A stretch of 64,000 bases of DNA from an uncultured SAR116 cluster alpha proteobacterium (GTDB taxonomy: Bacteria; Pseudomonadota; Alphaproteobacteria; Puniceispirillales; Marisalimonadaceae). The position numbers and the translations under genes are program-made. The notes below the pieces were generated by a model. The model searched no databases. It was not told the DNA's origin and was given only the letters and a program-made list of their open reading frames with translations. Shown one piece after another: positions 55,410 through 64,000 of the stretch. Location: positions 26,002 through 90,001 of the forward strand of contig CACMTN010000009.1 of NCBI GenBank assembly GCA_902616615.1, given 5' to 3'. Position 1 is the first letter of the stretch. Each line of letters begins with the position of its first letter.

Positions 55410-57010
55410 TATCCCATTGCACAGCCATCTTTTCTAAAATCACTAGCCCCAATTAAAATATTTTTCTTATTATCAATAAGTATTATTTGACCACCACCAA
55501 TGGGCGACACAGGATAGTTGACTTGATGTCCTCTTAAAACCATGTCTTCGATTATTGAATTATCAAAGTTTTCTTCAAAATCTAAAACATTGCCATTTGG
55601 GAAAACTCTTGGCAAATCAAGAGCTTCTTGAGGGCTCAAACCAAAATCAATCATTTGTGATAATACATATGCATGGCCAGCCGCTTGATATTGACCACCC
55701 ATTACTCCAAAAGAACCAATTAATTTGTTTTCGTTCGAAATCATTGCTGGAATAATAGTATGAAGAGGTCTTTTATTTGGATAAAGTTCATTTGGGTGAC
55801 CTTCTATTAAATTAAACCCTCGTCCTCTGCAATGGAAAAGAACGCCACTTTTTGGAGCTGTAATTCCGCTGCCAAAAGGATCAAAAAGGGAGTTAATAAA
55901 TGAAATTGTCATTCCGTTTTTATCTCTTACCGTTAAATAAATAGTATCAGGATGGTCAGGAAATAAGCTTCTATGATATACTTTGGCTTTTTTAAAATCG
56001 ATTTTGTTTGCATATTGTTCAAGTGTTTTTTTACTTAAAAAACTTGTTATAGACAATTTATTATAATGTGTATCTGCAAGATATTTATCTCTGAGAAAAT
56101 AACCTATTTTAACCGCTTCACAAAACAAATGGATATAATCATTCTTAGACATACTTTTAATATTAAAATGTTCAAATATTCCAAGTATAATTAAAGCTAC
56201 AATACCTTGACCATTTGGGGGACATTCGTGAATTTTAATGTTTCTGTAATTTTGAGATATGGGTTTTACCCATTCTGCACTTGAATTTGTGAAATCATTT
56301 TTTGTATGGCATCCTCCAATATTATTCAATTTTTTTAACATGTCGTCTACCACCCAACCATTATAAAACCCTTCTGATCCTTCTTTTGCAATTGTTTCAA
56401 AAGTTTTGGATAGTTTTATATTTTTGAAGATTTCAGTTACATTAAATGGTTTTTGATTTTTTAAAAAAATTTTCGATGTATCTTTATCAGCTGACAATTT
56501 TTTTGTATTTTTGGCCCAGTCATATGCTACTCTTTCATGAACTATTATACCTGATTTAGCATAATTTATGGCAGGCTGAAATATTTCTTTCCAAGGCATG
56601 TAACCATGTTCTTTATGAAGCAAACCCCACCCTGCAACGGCTCCTGGTATTGTGATTGCTTCAGGCATTTCAGGTTTAATTAATTTTATACCTTTATTTC
56701 GAAGATGGTCAGCACTTGAATTTTCAGAAGATTTTCCTGAGGCATTTAGTGCTTTTATATTAGCACTACCATCGATTGAAAGCATTGCGAAGCAGTCTCC
56801 ACCAATACCTGTCATGTGTGGTTCTGCAACACACAAAACAGCACTCATTGCTAATGCTGCATCAACAGCATTACCTCCACTTTTTAAAATCTCAATACCT
56901 ACACTGGATGCTATATGGTGTGAAGATGTCGCCATATAGTTTGAACTCATTATATTAGATTTTCCAGGATTTGAAAAATCTCGGGTAATAAATTCTTCTA
57001 GTGTTTTCAT
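55406..57010 (-). CDS. Gamma-glutamyltransferase family protein
   Basis: An Ntn-hydrolase that is cut into two chains to expose a threonine. The 534 residues show GGNAVDAALAMSAVLCVAEPHMTGIGGD near 45-72, IPGAVAGW, and HPDTIYLTVRDKNG, where Thr356 is the likely nucleophile. SGVLFHCRGRGFNL and GSFGVMGGQYQAAGH are typical of the YwrD-like branch. No signal peptide is seen, so unlike classic GGT it is probably cytoplasmic. It lies 43 nt from an alanine aminotransferase gene, suggesting an amino-acid role. The substrate may not be glutathione. Confidence 0.85.
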   Translation of the reverse strand: MKTLEEFITRDFSNPGKSNIMSSNYMATSSHHIASSVGIEILKSGGNAVDAALAMSAVLCVAEPHMTGIGGDCFAMLSIDGSANIKALNASGKSSENSSADHLRNKGIKLIKPEMPEAITIPGAVAGWGLLHKEHGYMPWKEIFQPAINYAKSGIIVHERVAYDWAKNTKKLSADKDTSKIFLKNQKPFNVTEIFKNIKLSKTFETIAKEGSEGFYNGWVVDDMLKKLNNIGGCHTKNDFTNSSAEWVKPISQNYRNIKIHECPPNGQGIVALIILGIFEHFNIKSMSKNDYIHLFCEAVKIGYFLRDKYLADTHYNKLSITSFLSKKTLEQYANKIDFKKAKVYHRSLFPDHPDTIYLTVRDKNGMTISFINSLFDPFGSGITAPKSGVLFHCRGRGFNLIEGHPNELYPNKRPLHTIIPAMISNENKLIGSFGVMGGQYQAAGHAYVLSQMIDFGLSPQEALDLPRVFPNGNVLDFEENFDNSIIEDMVLRGHQVNYPVSPIGGGQIILIDNKKNILIGASDFRKDGCAMGY

Positions 57011-57053
57011 AAAAATCCATTTTAATAATTAGAATTAGGATAATATATTTAGC

Positions 57054-58241
57054 TTATATCAATAATTTTTTTATATTTTTGGCAGCTTGTCTAATTCTTT
57101 GTTCATTTTCTACTAAACCAACTCTTACAAAACCTTCTCCAAATTCACCAAAAGCCACACCTGGAGAAACAGCAACATCTGCTTTAAGCATTAATTCTTT
57201 TGCAAATTCTAAAGATCCTTTATCTTTATATTTGTCTGGTATGGGAGCCCAAGCAAACATACTTGCTTTTGGACTTGGAATATTCCATCCAGCCCTAGCC
57301 ATAGAGTTTATAAGAACGTCTCTTCTTTTTTGATAAATATTTCTTATCTCTTGAACACAATCTTGAGGGCCATTCAATGCAGCAGCAGCTGAAACTTGAA
57401 CAGGAGTAAAAGCTCCATAATCCAAATAAGACTTAATTCTAGTAAGTGCGTTTATTAGTGTTTTATTACCAACAGCAAAACCAATTCTCCATCCTGCCAT
57501 AGCATAAGTCTTAGACATCGAAGTAAACTCTACTGCCACTTCTTTTGCTTTTGGTATTTGAAGGATTGAAGGAGGTGGAAAGTTATCATAATATATTTCT
57601 GCATATGCAAGATCAGATAATATATAGACATTGTATTTAATAGCAATTTTTACTACCTCTTCATAAAATCCTAAAGACACAACTTGTGCAGTTGGATTGG
57701 AAGGAAAGGACACAATAATAGCTACTGGAGCAGGTACACTCTCAATAATAGATCTTTCTAATCGTTCTAAATATAAATCAGGGTTAAAAGTGCCATTATC
57801 TACAGCTGGTAAATGACGTAAGGAAGCACCTGCGATTATAAACCCATAAGGATGAATAGGATATGAAGGGTTAGGAGATAGTATTATATCTCCTGGTGAT
57901 GTTATTGCTTGAGCTAAATTAGCTAAGCCTTCTTTAGAGCCCAAAGTAACAATTACTTCATTTTCAGGATCCAAATTAACATCAAACCGCCTTTTATAGT
58001 AAGCAGCCTGCGCTTTTCTAAGCCCATTGATACCTTTACTCGTGGAATATCTTCCTGTACCAGGTTTTTCTACAGTTTCTTTTAACTTTTGTCTGATATG
58101 CTTTGGTGTTGGCATATCTGGATTTCCCATTCCAAAGTCAATTATGTCTTTACCTTCAGATCTTAGCTTAGCTTTGAGGTTATTAACTTCAGCAAAGACA
58201 TATGGTGGTAATCTTTTAATTCTATCAAATTCGTTTCGCAT
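57054..58241 (-). CDS. alaC: Alanine aminotransferase-type class I aminotransferase
   Basis: A PLP enzyme that makes alanine from pyruvate and glutamate. The 395 residues carry IDFGMGNPDMPTP at the start, YSTSKGINGLRKA, SFPSNPTAQV, SDLAYAEIYYD and TSMSKTYAMAGWRIGF with the PLP-binding Lys, a set typical of AlaC and related LL-DAP aminotransferase-fold enzymes. LVENEQRIRQAAKNIKK ends it. It is the first gene of a minus-strand pair with the GGT-like gene and divergent from a small membrane-anchored protein gene. AlaC is the best match, but family members are broad in specificity. Confidence 0.85.
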   Translation of the reverse strand: MRNEFDRIKRLPPYVFAEVNNLKAKLRSEGKDIIDFGMGNPDMPTPKHIRQKLKETVEKPGTGRYSTSKGINGLRKAQAAYYKRRFDVNLDPENEVIVTLGSKEGLANLAQAITSPGDIILSPNPSYPIHPYGFIIAGASLRHLPAVDNGTFNPDLYLERLERSIIESVPAPVAIIVSFPSNPTAQVVSLGFYEEVVKIAIKYNVYILSDLAYAEIYYDNFPPPSILQIPKAKEVAVEFTSMSKTYAMAGWRIGFAVGNKTLINALTRIKSYLDYGAFTPVQVSAAAALNGPQDCVQEIRNIYQKRRDVLINSMARAGWNIPSPKASMFAWAPIPDKYKDKGSLEFAKELMLKADVAVSPGVAFGEFGEGFVRVGLVENEQRIRQAAKNIKKLLI

Positions 58242-58351
58242 AAAATCTTTCTATAAGTCAAATAATTATATCTAAAAATTAATTACTAAGGCTATAAATT
58301 TGCTATAATTAATATTATGTTAAGATGTAATATGTTTATTTTAAGGTATCA

Positions 58352-58750
58352 ATGCGTTTTTTAACTAAAATTATTTTTTTTCTATCTGGTATTTCTGCTA
58401 TTGGGCTGATGCTGTGGTTTGGAATGCCTAACATTCAACAAGCTTTTAAACCTGTAGAAGTGATTTCTGTTACAATTACCTTAAATAATAAATGCTCTGT
58501 TGATAATGACAGTTTTGTTGTTGCAGTTCCAGGAACAGATATAATTTTCCCTTTTAAAAAAGGAGTAGCAAGATATAGATTGAAATCAGATAGAAAAGTA
58601 CAACTAATATCTAACCCAAAATATAAATCTGTACGTTATGTTGGCATCCATGTTCCCGTAGAAAAAAACTTAATATTGGAGGCTGATTGTTCAACCTCGC
58701 CAAGATTAAAAGGAATTTTTGGTTCTATGAAAAATCAATTTAAAAATTAA
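58352..58750 (+). CDS. Small membrane-anchored protein of unknown function
   Basis: I do not recognise this 132-residue protein. It has one N-terminal hydrophobic segment (about residues 6-26) and then a mainly beta-type soluble part with two cysteines (in NNKCSVD and EADCSTS), which could form a disulfide bond if outside the membrane. The orientation suggests a periplasmic domain. It ends 11 nt before the amidase start, so the two are probably co-transcribed. It is divergent from alaC, with a 110-bp AT-rich gap. Codon use is like that of its neighbours. Confidence 0.72.
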   Translation: MRFLTKIIFFLSGISAIGLMLWFGMPNIQQAFKPVEVISVTITLNNKCSVDNDSFVVAVPGTDIIFPFKKGVARYRLKSDRKVQLISNPKYKSVRYVGIHVPVEKNLILEADCSTSPRLKGIFGSMKNQFKN

Positions 58751-58761
58751 GGATGTTTTCA

Positions 58762-60180
58762 ATGAAAAATTCAAATAAAAGTTTGCCAAACGATCCTCTA
58801 ACTGGAATAACAATCAATGAATTAGGTAAGAAATTCAGAGATCGTTTGATTACATGTAAAGAAGTTACAGCAATTTATTTTGAAAGAATAAAAATTTTAA
58901 ATCCACACCTTCACGCATACATACATACAGATGAGGAAACAGGACTTTTCTGGGCAGATGGCATAGATAAACTATTTTCTTGTGGTGTTGATTTAGGGCC
59001 ACTAATGGGTATACCTGTAGCAATAAAAGATATTTGTTCTGTTAACGAAATGCCAACAACAAATGGATCTCAGATTAAGAGTGAAGACATAACAGGACCA
59101 GAAGGAAATTTAGTTAAAAGGTTAAAATCTCTTGGTTGTATTATTTTAGGTAAAACACATACTGTTGAATTTGCTCTTGGAGCAACTGGATTAAATAAAT
59201 ATAAAGGTACCCCTAAAAATCCATGGGACGAAAATATACATAGGATGCCTGGAGGATCAAGTAGTGGTTCTGCTGTAGCTGTTGCCTCTGGACTAGCTGC
59301 TTTTGCTATTGGCACAGATACTGGTGGTTCAGTTAGAATTCCAGCTTCACTTAATGGTATAGTTGGATTAAAAACAACCAAAAATAGGTGGCCAACAGAC
59401 GGAATTTTTCCTTTATCTCCAACTTTAGATACTCCAGGACCTATAGCAAGAAATGTAAAAGATACAAAATTAATTTTTGATACATATAATGGTACTCCCA
59501 ATAATCAAAAAGCCATAAAACTTAAAAATATGAATTTTGGTAAACTTAAAGAACCATTTACGTCAAATTTAGATCCGGAAGTTTCAGAAGCATATGAAAT
59601 TATTTGCAGTAAATTGGAAAATCTAGGCGCAACTATTGAAGAAGTTGTGATACCTGAAGTAAATGAAAAATCAACTTTGTTTCCTGCAATTGTTGGATCA
59701 GAAATTGTTAGTGCATTTGGAATAGATAGGTTTAATAAAAATGTTGAAACAATGGACCCAGTAACTGGAAATAGAGCTAAATTGGGTCTAAATGTATCCT
59801 CATTTGAATATATTGAAGCCAAAAATAGGCATTTAGAGTTAGAAGATATAGCTAGTAGATATTTTTCAAAATATGATGCTCTTATCTCACCTACAACTGT
59901 AATGCAAGCCCTTGAAGTTGACAAATCAACAATAGGTGGAGAACTCCACGAAAGAAGCCTTCTTGCATCGGCGAACACACAACCTGTAAATATTTTTGGA
60001 TTATGTGGAATTTCTTTTCCTATTCAAAATTTATTGAATAATAAAAATAGCAAAACATTACCAATAGGTTTACAAATCATTTGTGGTAAAAACGAAGATG
60101 AGAAAGCAGTTGAAATTGCTCTGGCTCTAGAAAATTATTTAGGAGAACCTCAACTTCCTGACGTCAGCAAGTTTTTATAA
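58762..60180 (+). CDS. Amidase signature family protein
   Basis: Hydrolyses an amide bond with a Ser-cisSer-Lys triad. The Lys is in IPVAIKDICSV, and the serines are in GGSSSGSAVAVASG and GTDTGGSVRIPASL, which form the signature. The open frame starts at ATG 58753, but TTAAGGA (58747-58753) is placed properly only for the ATG at 58762, giving MKNSNKSL and 472 residues. GatA is unlikely because GatC and GatB are not adjacent. Substrate unknown. A 123-bp gap follows before the ABC operon. Confidence 0.85.
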   Translation: MKNSNKSLPNDPLTGITINELGKKFRDRLITCKEVTAIYFERIKILNPHLHAYIHTDEETGLFWADGIDKLFSCGVDLGPLMGIPVAIKDICSVNEMPTTNGSQIKSEDITGPEGNLVKRLKSLGCIILGKTHTVEFALGATGLNKYKGTPKNPWDENIHRMPGGSSSGSAVAVASGLAAFAIGTDTGGSVRIPASLNGIVGLKTTKNRWPTDGIFPLSPTLDTPGPIARNVKDTKLIFDTYNGTPNNQKAIKLKNMNFGKLKEPFTSNLDPEVSEAYEIICSKLENLGATIEEVVIPEVNEKSTLFPAIVGSEIVSAFGIDRFNKNVETMDPVTGNRAKLGLNVSSFEYIEAKNRHLELEDIASRYFSKYDALISPTTVMQALEVDKSTIGGELHERSLLASANTQPVNIFGLCGISFPIQNLLNNKNSKTLPIGLQIICGKNEDEKAVEIALALENYLGEPQLPDVSKFL

Positions 60181-60303
60181 TTTTAGATTTATAAAGACTA
60201 ACTCAAATATAAAAAAATAACTCTTTTATCTTGAAATTTATAATTTAAAAAATTAATTAAGTCTTAACCATTAATAAGGTATCGTTCTTCAAAGGTAAAC
60301 ATT

Positions 60304-61260
60304 TTGTCTGTTAAACTTATAAACGCAACTAATTTAAAGAAATCTTTTGATCAATTTATTGCAGTAGATAATATTGATTTGTCAGTGTCGAGGGGTGAGG
60401 TGGTCGGATTTCTTGGTCCAAATGGTGCAGGAAAGTCTACAACAATGAAGATGCTAACTGGTTTTCTAGAACCAGATAATGGTGAGATTTTTATTAACAA
60501 TATTAATCTTAAATCTGATCCATTAAAAGCAAAAGAATACATAGGATACTTACCCGAAGGTGCACCATCATATTCAGATATGATAGTAGCAGACTTTTTG
60601 TCATTTATTGGAAAAATGAGAGGGTTGAATGGTAATTATCTGAGTAATCGCTTAGAAGAAATGGCTAATCAAATTAACTTAAAAGAAATGTGGGACAGAC
60701 CTATAGAAACACTTTCTAAGGGTTTTAAAAGAAGGGTTGGTATTGCTCAAGCATTAATACATGACCCTGATATATTAATATTGGATGAACCAACTGACGG
60801 CTTAGACCCTAATCAAAAACACGAAATGAGAAACCTCATAAAAAAAATATCTACTAATAAAGCTATTGTTATTTCAACACATATTTTAGAAGAGGTTGAG
60901 GCAGTATGTTCACGCGCTGTAATTATTTCAAATGGAAAGTTACTTGCAAATGACACTCCTAAAAATTTAGAAAATAAATTTTTAAACAAAAATACTTTAT
61001 CTATTAAAGTATCTAATAAAATTAATGATGTTATCTCTAAAGAAATAAAATCATTATTAAAATACGATGATGTCAGAATTCAAAAAACAGACATTTCAGC
61101 TCATACTATTTTAGTAAGTGACAACCAGAAAAATCCAAATCTTAATACAGTTTTAAAACAGATAAACAAACTCAAACTTGATATAATTGAGGCAAATTTT
61201 CAAAAGGTAAGTCTTGAAGAAATTTTTAGAACAATAACCACAGAAAACAATTTAAAATAA
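60304..61260 (+). CDS. ABC transporter ATPase (GldA-like)
   Basis: ATPase subunit of the ABC system made with the next three genes. The 318 residues contain FLGPNGAGKSTTMKML (Walker A), LSKGFKRRVGIAQAL (signature) and ILILDEPTDGLDP (Walker B), and a C-terminal extension of about 90 residues. The start is TTG at 60304, 8 nt after AAAGG. The same gene order (ATPase, permease, GldG-like, DUF4340) occurs in non-gliding proteobacteria, so it should not be read as gliding motility. Cargo is unknown. Confidence 0.88.
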   Translation: MSVKLINATNLKKSFDQFIAVDNIDLSVSRGEVVGFLGPNGAGKSTTMKMLTGFLEPDNGEIFINNINLKSDPLKAKEYIGYLPEGAPSYSDMIVADFLSFIGKMRGLNGNYLSNRLEEMANQINLKEMWDRPIETLSKGFKRRVGIAQALIHDPDILILDEPTDGLDPNQKHEMRNLIKKISTNKAIVISTHILEEVEAVCSRAVIISNGKLLANDTPKNLENKFLNKNTLSIKVSNKINDVISKEIKSLLKYDDVRIQKTDISAHTILVSDNQKNPNLNTVLKQINKLKLDIIEANFQKVSLEEIFRTITTENNLK

Positions 61261-61273
61261 TTGGTAAAAACCC

Positions 61274-62020
61274 ATGAATAACTACTTAAACAAAACATAT
61301 ATAATCTTAGATAGAGAATTAAAGGGGTATTTTAGAACTCCGTTAGCATCAATTTTTTTGCTTGTCTTTTTAGCTCTATCCTCGGGTATGACCTTCTTTT
61401 TGGGAAGGTTTTTTGAGAGAGATCAGGCCGATTTAACGGCATTTTTTTCATGGCATCCTTGGCTATTCCTTGTATTGATGCCAGCTATCGGTATGAGATT
61501 ATGGGCTGAAGAAAGAAGATCCGGCACAATTGAATTGTTAATAACCTTACCTGTTACAAACACACAGCTAGTCGTTGGTAAATTTTTAGCAAGCTGGATT
61601 TTTACTCTTATTGCCCTTATTTTAACCATGCCTATTTGGATAACAGTAAATTATTTAGGTGACCCTGATAATAATGTTATTTTAATCTCGTATTTTGGTA
61701 GCTGGTTAATGGCAGGAGCTTTTTTAGCTCTCACTTCTTGCCTGTCAGCACTAACAAAAAATCAAGTCATAGCTTTTATAATTTCTTCAATTAGCGGTTT
61801 TTTACTTATAATGGCGGGTTTCAACCTTGTTTTATCAGCTGTAAGATCATGGTCACCAAATTGGATTACAGAAACTATTAGTTCAATGTCATTTCTATCA
61901 CATTTTAGCAGACTTCAAATGGGTGTTTTTGATTTGAGCACATTGATTTTTTTTATTTCAATGATGATTTTATGTCTTTGGATAAACGTACAGCTTGTCC
62001 AAGTTAAAAAAGCTGATTGA
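61274..62020 (+). CDS. ABC-2 type permease (GldF-like)
   Basis: Membrane subunit of the ABC system, 248 residues with about six membrane segments. The amphipathic start ends in LDRELKGYFRTPLASIFLLVF, a hallmark of ABC-2 permeases of the GldF/NosY type, and RLWAEERRSGTIELLITLPV is the conserved cytoplasmic loop. It starts 13 nt after the ATPase gene and ends 7 nt before the GldG-like start, so the operon is tight. Confidence 0.86.
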   Translation: MNNYLNKTYIILDRELKGYFRTPLASIFLLVFLALSSGMTFFLGRFFERDQADLTAFFSWHPWLFLVLMPAIGMRLWAEERRSGTIELLITLPVTNTQLVVGKFLASWIFTLIALILTMPIWITVNYLGDPDNNVILISYFGSWLMAGAFLALTSCLSALTKNQVIAFIISSISGFLLIMAGFNLVLSAVRSWSPNWITETISSMSFLSHFSRLQMGVFDLSTLIFFISMMILCLWINVQLVQVKKAD

Positions 62021-62027
62021 GGTTACA

Positions 62028-63836
62028 ATGAACTTTTTAAATAATATAAAACCTATAAATTTTGTTAAATCATCAATACTATTTTCTGTTATTATATTTC
62101 TTTGTGTAAATATAATCACCAAAAATGTATTTAATTCATCAAGGATAGATTTCACAGAAAAAAAACTTTACTCTTTATCTAATAGCACAACTGATCTTCT
62201 TAAAAATTTGAATGAGCCAATACATGTAAGGCTTTTTGTATCAGGAAATTTGGTTAAAGAAGTACCTCAGCTTTCAACATATGCAAACAGAGTTGAGACT
62301 ATATTAAAAGCTTATAGCGATATTTCTAATGGAAAAATAACATTAGAGGTGATTGATCCAAAACCTTTCTCAGATGAAGAAGATAGAGCTGTTGGTATGG
62401 GTATAAACTCGTTTTCTGCAACAGAAATGTCAGATGCATTATATTTTGGACTAGCAGCTACAAATTCAACTACAGGGCAAAAAAATATTCCTATTTTTTC
62501 TCCAGAAAGAGAAACTTTCCTTGAATATGATCTTTCAAGTTTAATCTCAGAATTAAGTCAGACTCAAAAACCAGTCATAAGTATTCTTGATAACCTTGGA
62601 CTAATGGCAGACAGTAGAATTGGGAAACCAGAACAACAAATATTAAAACAAATGAATGAAATGTTTAAAGTTGAAATGGTAAGTGAAAGCGATAATAAGC
62701 TCAATGAAAACACCAAAGTTCTTATGATTATTCATCCAAAATTTTTATCGGATGAGACTTTATATATGATAGATCAGTGGGTTCTTAAGGGAGGATCTAC
62801 CCTAATATTTTTAGATCCTTATGCTGAAACAGAGATTAGTAGACAACCAGGTATGCCACCAATGAACCCGAGATCAAATCTAAAAAAATTATTAGATACG
62901 TGGGGAATAAAATTTGATAATAAAAAGACTGTCTTAGACTCAGAATTTGGTTTCAGGATCACTAGGAACATTGATGGTCGTGATATACAAGTTACCAACT
63001 ACCCTTGGCTAAATATTAGAGGAGATGGTTTGAATAAAAACGATGGTACATTGTCAAATTTAAGCACAATTGTGATGACTACCGCAGGCTCATTAGAAAA
63101 AGCCAACAAAGACACAGTTTTAGAACCAATTATCACTACTAGTAGAAAATCTGGTTTAGGTGATGCACAAAAAGCAGGAGATCCTAAAAATGATCCAAGA
63201 GATTTTTTATCAAGTATAAAGTCTGATAACGATAATTTAATTTTAGCAGGGTGGATAAAAACAAATCTCATCTCATCATTTAGTAAAAAAGATGGACAAC
63301 TTTTAAAATCCCAAAATAAATCAAATATTCTTCTAGTATCTGACGCTGATATGTTGATGGATCGAAATTGGTTAACGCAACGAGGCGCTTTTGCTAACAA
63401 TGGCGACTTTGTTCTTAATGTAGTTGAACAAATGGTTGGTGGTAATGCCTTATCCGATCTTAGAGGTAAGAGTACATCATGGCGTCCATTTGACAAAATA
63501 ATTGAATTAGAAAAAATTGCTGAGGAAAAATTTCTTTTAGAAGAACAAAGACTAGCTAAACAATTAAATGAAATGGAAAATAAAATTAGAGATTTAACAC
63601 AAAATAATGACAACAACTCAGATGTTTTATCTCCTGAAACTATTGAAGCGATTGATGGTTTTAAAGCTGAAATGATGTCAACAAGATCACAGTTAAGGAG
63701 TGTAAAATTTGATCTTAGAAGAGATGTTGAAAATTTAAAACGATGGGTAATAGCTTTAAACGTAGCAATAATTCCCATAATTTTTGCTGGTCTAGCATTA
63801 ATTATATCTTTAAGAAGAAAAAAATTATTCTACTAA
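62028..63836 (+). CDS. GldG-like ABC auxiliary protein
   Basis: A membrane-anchored extracytoplasmic protein of the ABC_transp_aux/GldG type. The frame could start further up at TTG 61995, but GAGGT lies 5 nt before the ATG at 62028, giving MNFLNNIKP and 602 residues. A first hydrophobic helix spans about 17-37, and FTEKKLYSLSNSTTDLLKNL is the typical segment after it. The large domain includes VLKGGSTLIFLDPYAE and VSDADMLMDRNWL. A predicted coiled coil (about 500-570) precedes a second helix near the C-terminus. Such proteins may link the transporter to the envelope; function is open. Confidence 0.85.
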   Translation: MNFLNNIKPINFVKSSILFSVIIFLCVNIITKNVFNSSRIDFTEKKLYSLSNSTTDLLKNLNEPIHVRLFVSGNLVKEVPQLSTYANRVETILKAYSDISNGKITLEVIDPKPFSDEEDRAVGMGINSFSATEMSDALYFGLAATNSTTGQKNIPIFSPERETFLEYDLSSLISELSQTQKPVISILDNLGLMADSRIGKPEQQILKQMNEMFKVEMVSESDNKLNENTKVLMIIHPKFLSDETLYMIDQWVLKGGSTLIFLDPYAETEISRQPGMPPMNPRSNLKKLLDTWGIKFDNKKTVLDSEFGFRITRNIDGRDIQVTNYPWLNIRGDGLNKNDGTLSNLSTIVMTTAGSLEKANKDTVLEPIITTSRKSGLGDAQKAGDPKNDPRDFLSSIKSDNDNLILAGWIKTNLISSFSKKDGQLLKSQNKSNILLVSDADMLMDRNWLTQRGAFANNGDFVLNVVEQMVGGNALSDLRGKSTSWRPFDKIIELEKIAEEKFLLEEQRLAKQLNEMENKIRDLTQNNDNNSDVLSPETIEAIDGFKAEMMSTRSQLRSVKFDLRRDVENLKRWVIALNVAIIPIIFAGLALIISLRRKKLFY

Positions 63837-63855
63837 AATAAATTTTGGGTAAAAA

Positions 63856-64000
63856 ATGACAAAAAAAAGATTTTTAAACATATCTATAATAACTGCAGCA
63901 CTCGTTGTTTTAACGATTATTTCAGCAAACCTTAATACAAGTAATTATGGTTTTGAAAATAGGGGTAAGTTATTTTTAGATAACTTCACCAAAAATGTTA
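63856..64000 (+). CDS. DUF4340-type protein, N-terminal fragment (cut by window edge)
   Basis: Only the first 48 codons are inside the window. They give MTKKRFLNISIITAALVV, a short basic start and a hydrophobic segment, then RGKLFLDNFTKNV, which resembles the opening of DUF4340 proteins. These regularly follow GldG-like genes in this operon type, and the gene begins 19 nt after it. The family call leans on both order and this short similarity. Confidence 0.6.
   Translation, partial: MTKKRFLNISIITAALVVLTIISANLNTSNYGFENRGKLFLDNFTKNV

Noticed and set aside
59070..59978. Two long open frames opposite the amidase gene
   Set aside because: Shadow frames of a real gene on the other strand, with no start signals.
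62999..63778. 259-codon open frame opposite the GldG-like gene
   Set aside because: Its Ser/Leu-rich translation is typical of antisense frames; no ribosome-binding site or known motif.

Overview
The window comes from an AT-rich Gram-negative chromosome. I infer a small-genome marine alphaproteobacterium of the SAR116, HIMB59/AEGEAN-169 or SAR11-like kind. The basis is base composition, very tight gene packing, a membrane pyrophosphatase, AmpG/AnmK/MurQ peptidoglycan recycling, an O-antigen ligase and a GldA/F/G-like ABC system. The exact lineage cannot be fixed from the sequence alone. No rRNA, insertion sequence, CRISPR array, phage gene or integrase was seen.

From 1 to about 40.6 kb lies a surface-polysaccharide locus. 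Apart from one dehydratase gene on the plus strand (1335-3224), every gene is on the minus strand, and many overlap or nearly abut. Read in the direction of transcription, from high to low coordinates, it holds: murQ; a UDP-glucuronate 4-epimerase-type gene that appears to start at AUU; a WlbA-type oxidoreductase; an SDR epimerase; a DegT aminotransferase; an AlaX-type tRNA-editing protein; tRNA-Cys; a WbqC-family gene; a methyltransferase; an acyltransferase; asparagine-synthase-like gene 3; an ABC half-transporter; two deacetylase-like genes; a formyltransferase; asparagine-synthase-like gene 2; two Gfo/Idh oxidoreductases; a nonulosonic (sialic/legionaminic-type) acid block neuA-dehydrogenase-neuB-neuC; a CDP-sugar block with rfbF and a C-methyltransferase; glycosyltransferases; asparagine-synthase-like gene 1; a PglC-like phosphoglycosyl transferase; a WecA-like transferase; and the first codons of manC. 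Together they would build nucleotide-activated acidic, amidated, methylated and possibly formylated sugars on a polyprenyl carrier.

From 40.6 to 48.6 kb is a cell-wall recycling neighbourhood: murQ and anmK (divergent), a frameshifted PIG-L deacetylase, a GH84 glycosidase, a 3-hydroxyisobutyrate dehydrogenase-type gene, a K+-dependent-type membrane pyrophosphatase, an L,D-transpeptidase and an ampG permease.

From 48.6 to 52 kb, an O-antigen ligase and two glycosyltransferase-like genes return to the LPS theme. From 52 to 60.2 kb are metabolic genes: a hydroxyacid dehydrogenase overlapping an FAD tricarballylate dehydrogenase-like enzyme, an EamA exporter, a gamma-glutamyltransferase-like enzyme, an alanine aminotransferase, a small membrane-anchored unknown protein and an amidase. 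From 60.3 kb to the end is a four-gene ABC operon (ATPase, permease, GldG-like auxiliary protein, DUF4340-like protein running off the edge).

The points most worth a second look are the AUU start, the tRNA-Cys placed 14 nt upstream of a polysaccharide gene, the AlaX gene beside it, the three glutamine amidotransferases, and a GH84 enzyme sitting with the peptidoglycan recycling genes. I found no wholly new multi-gene system that I could defend.
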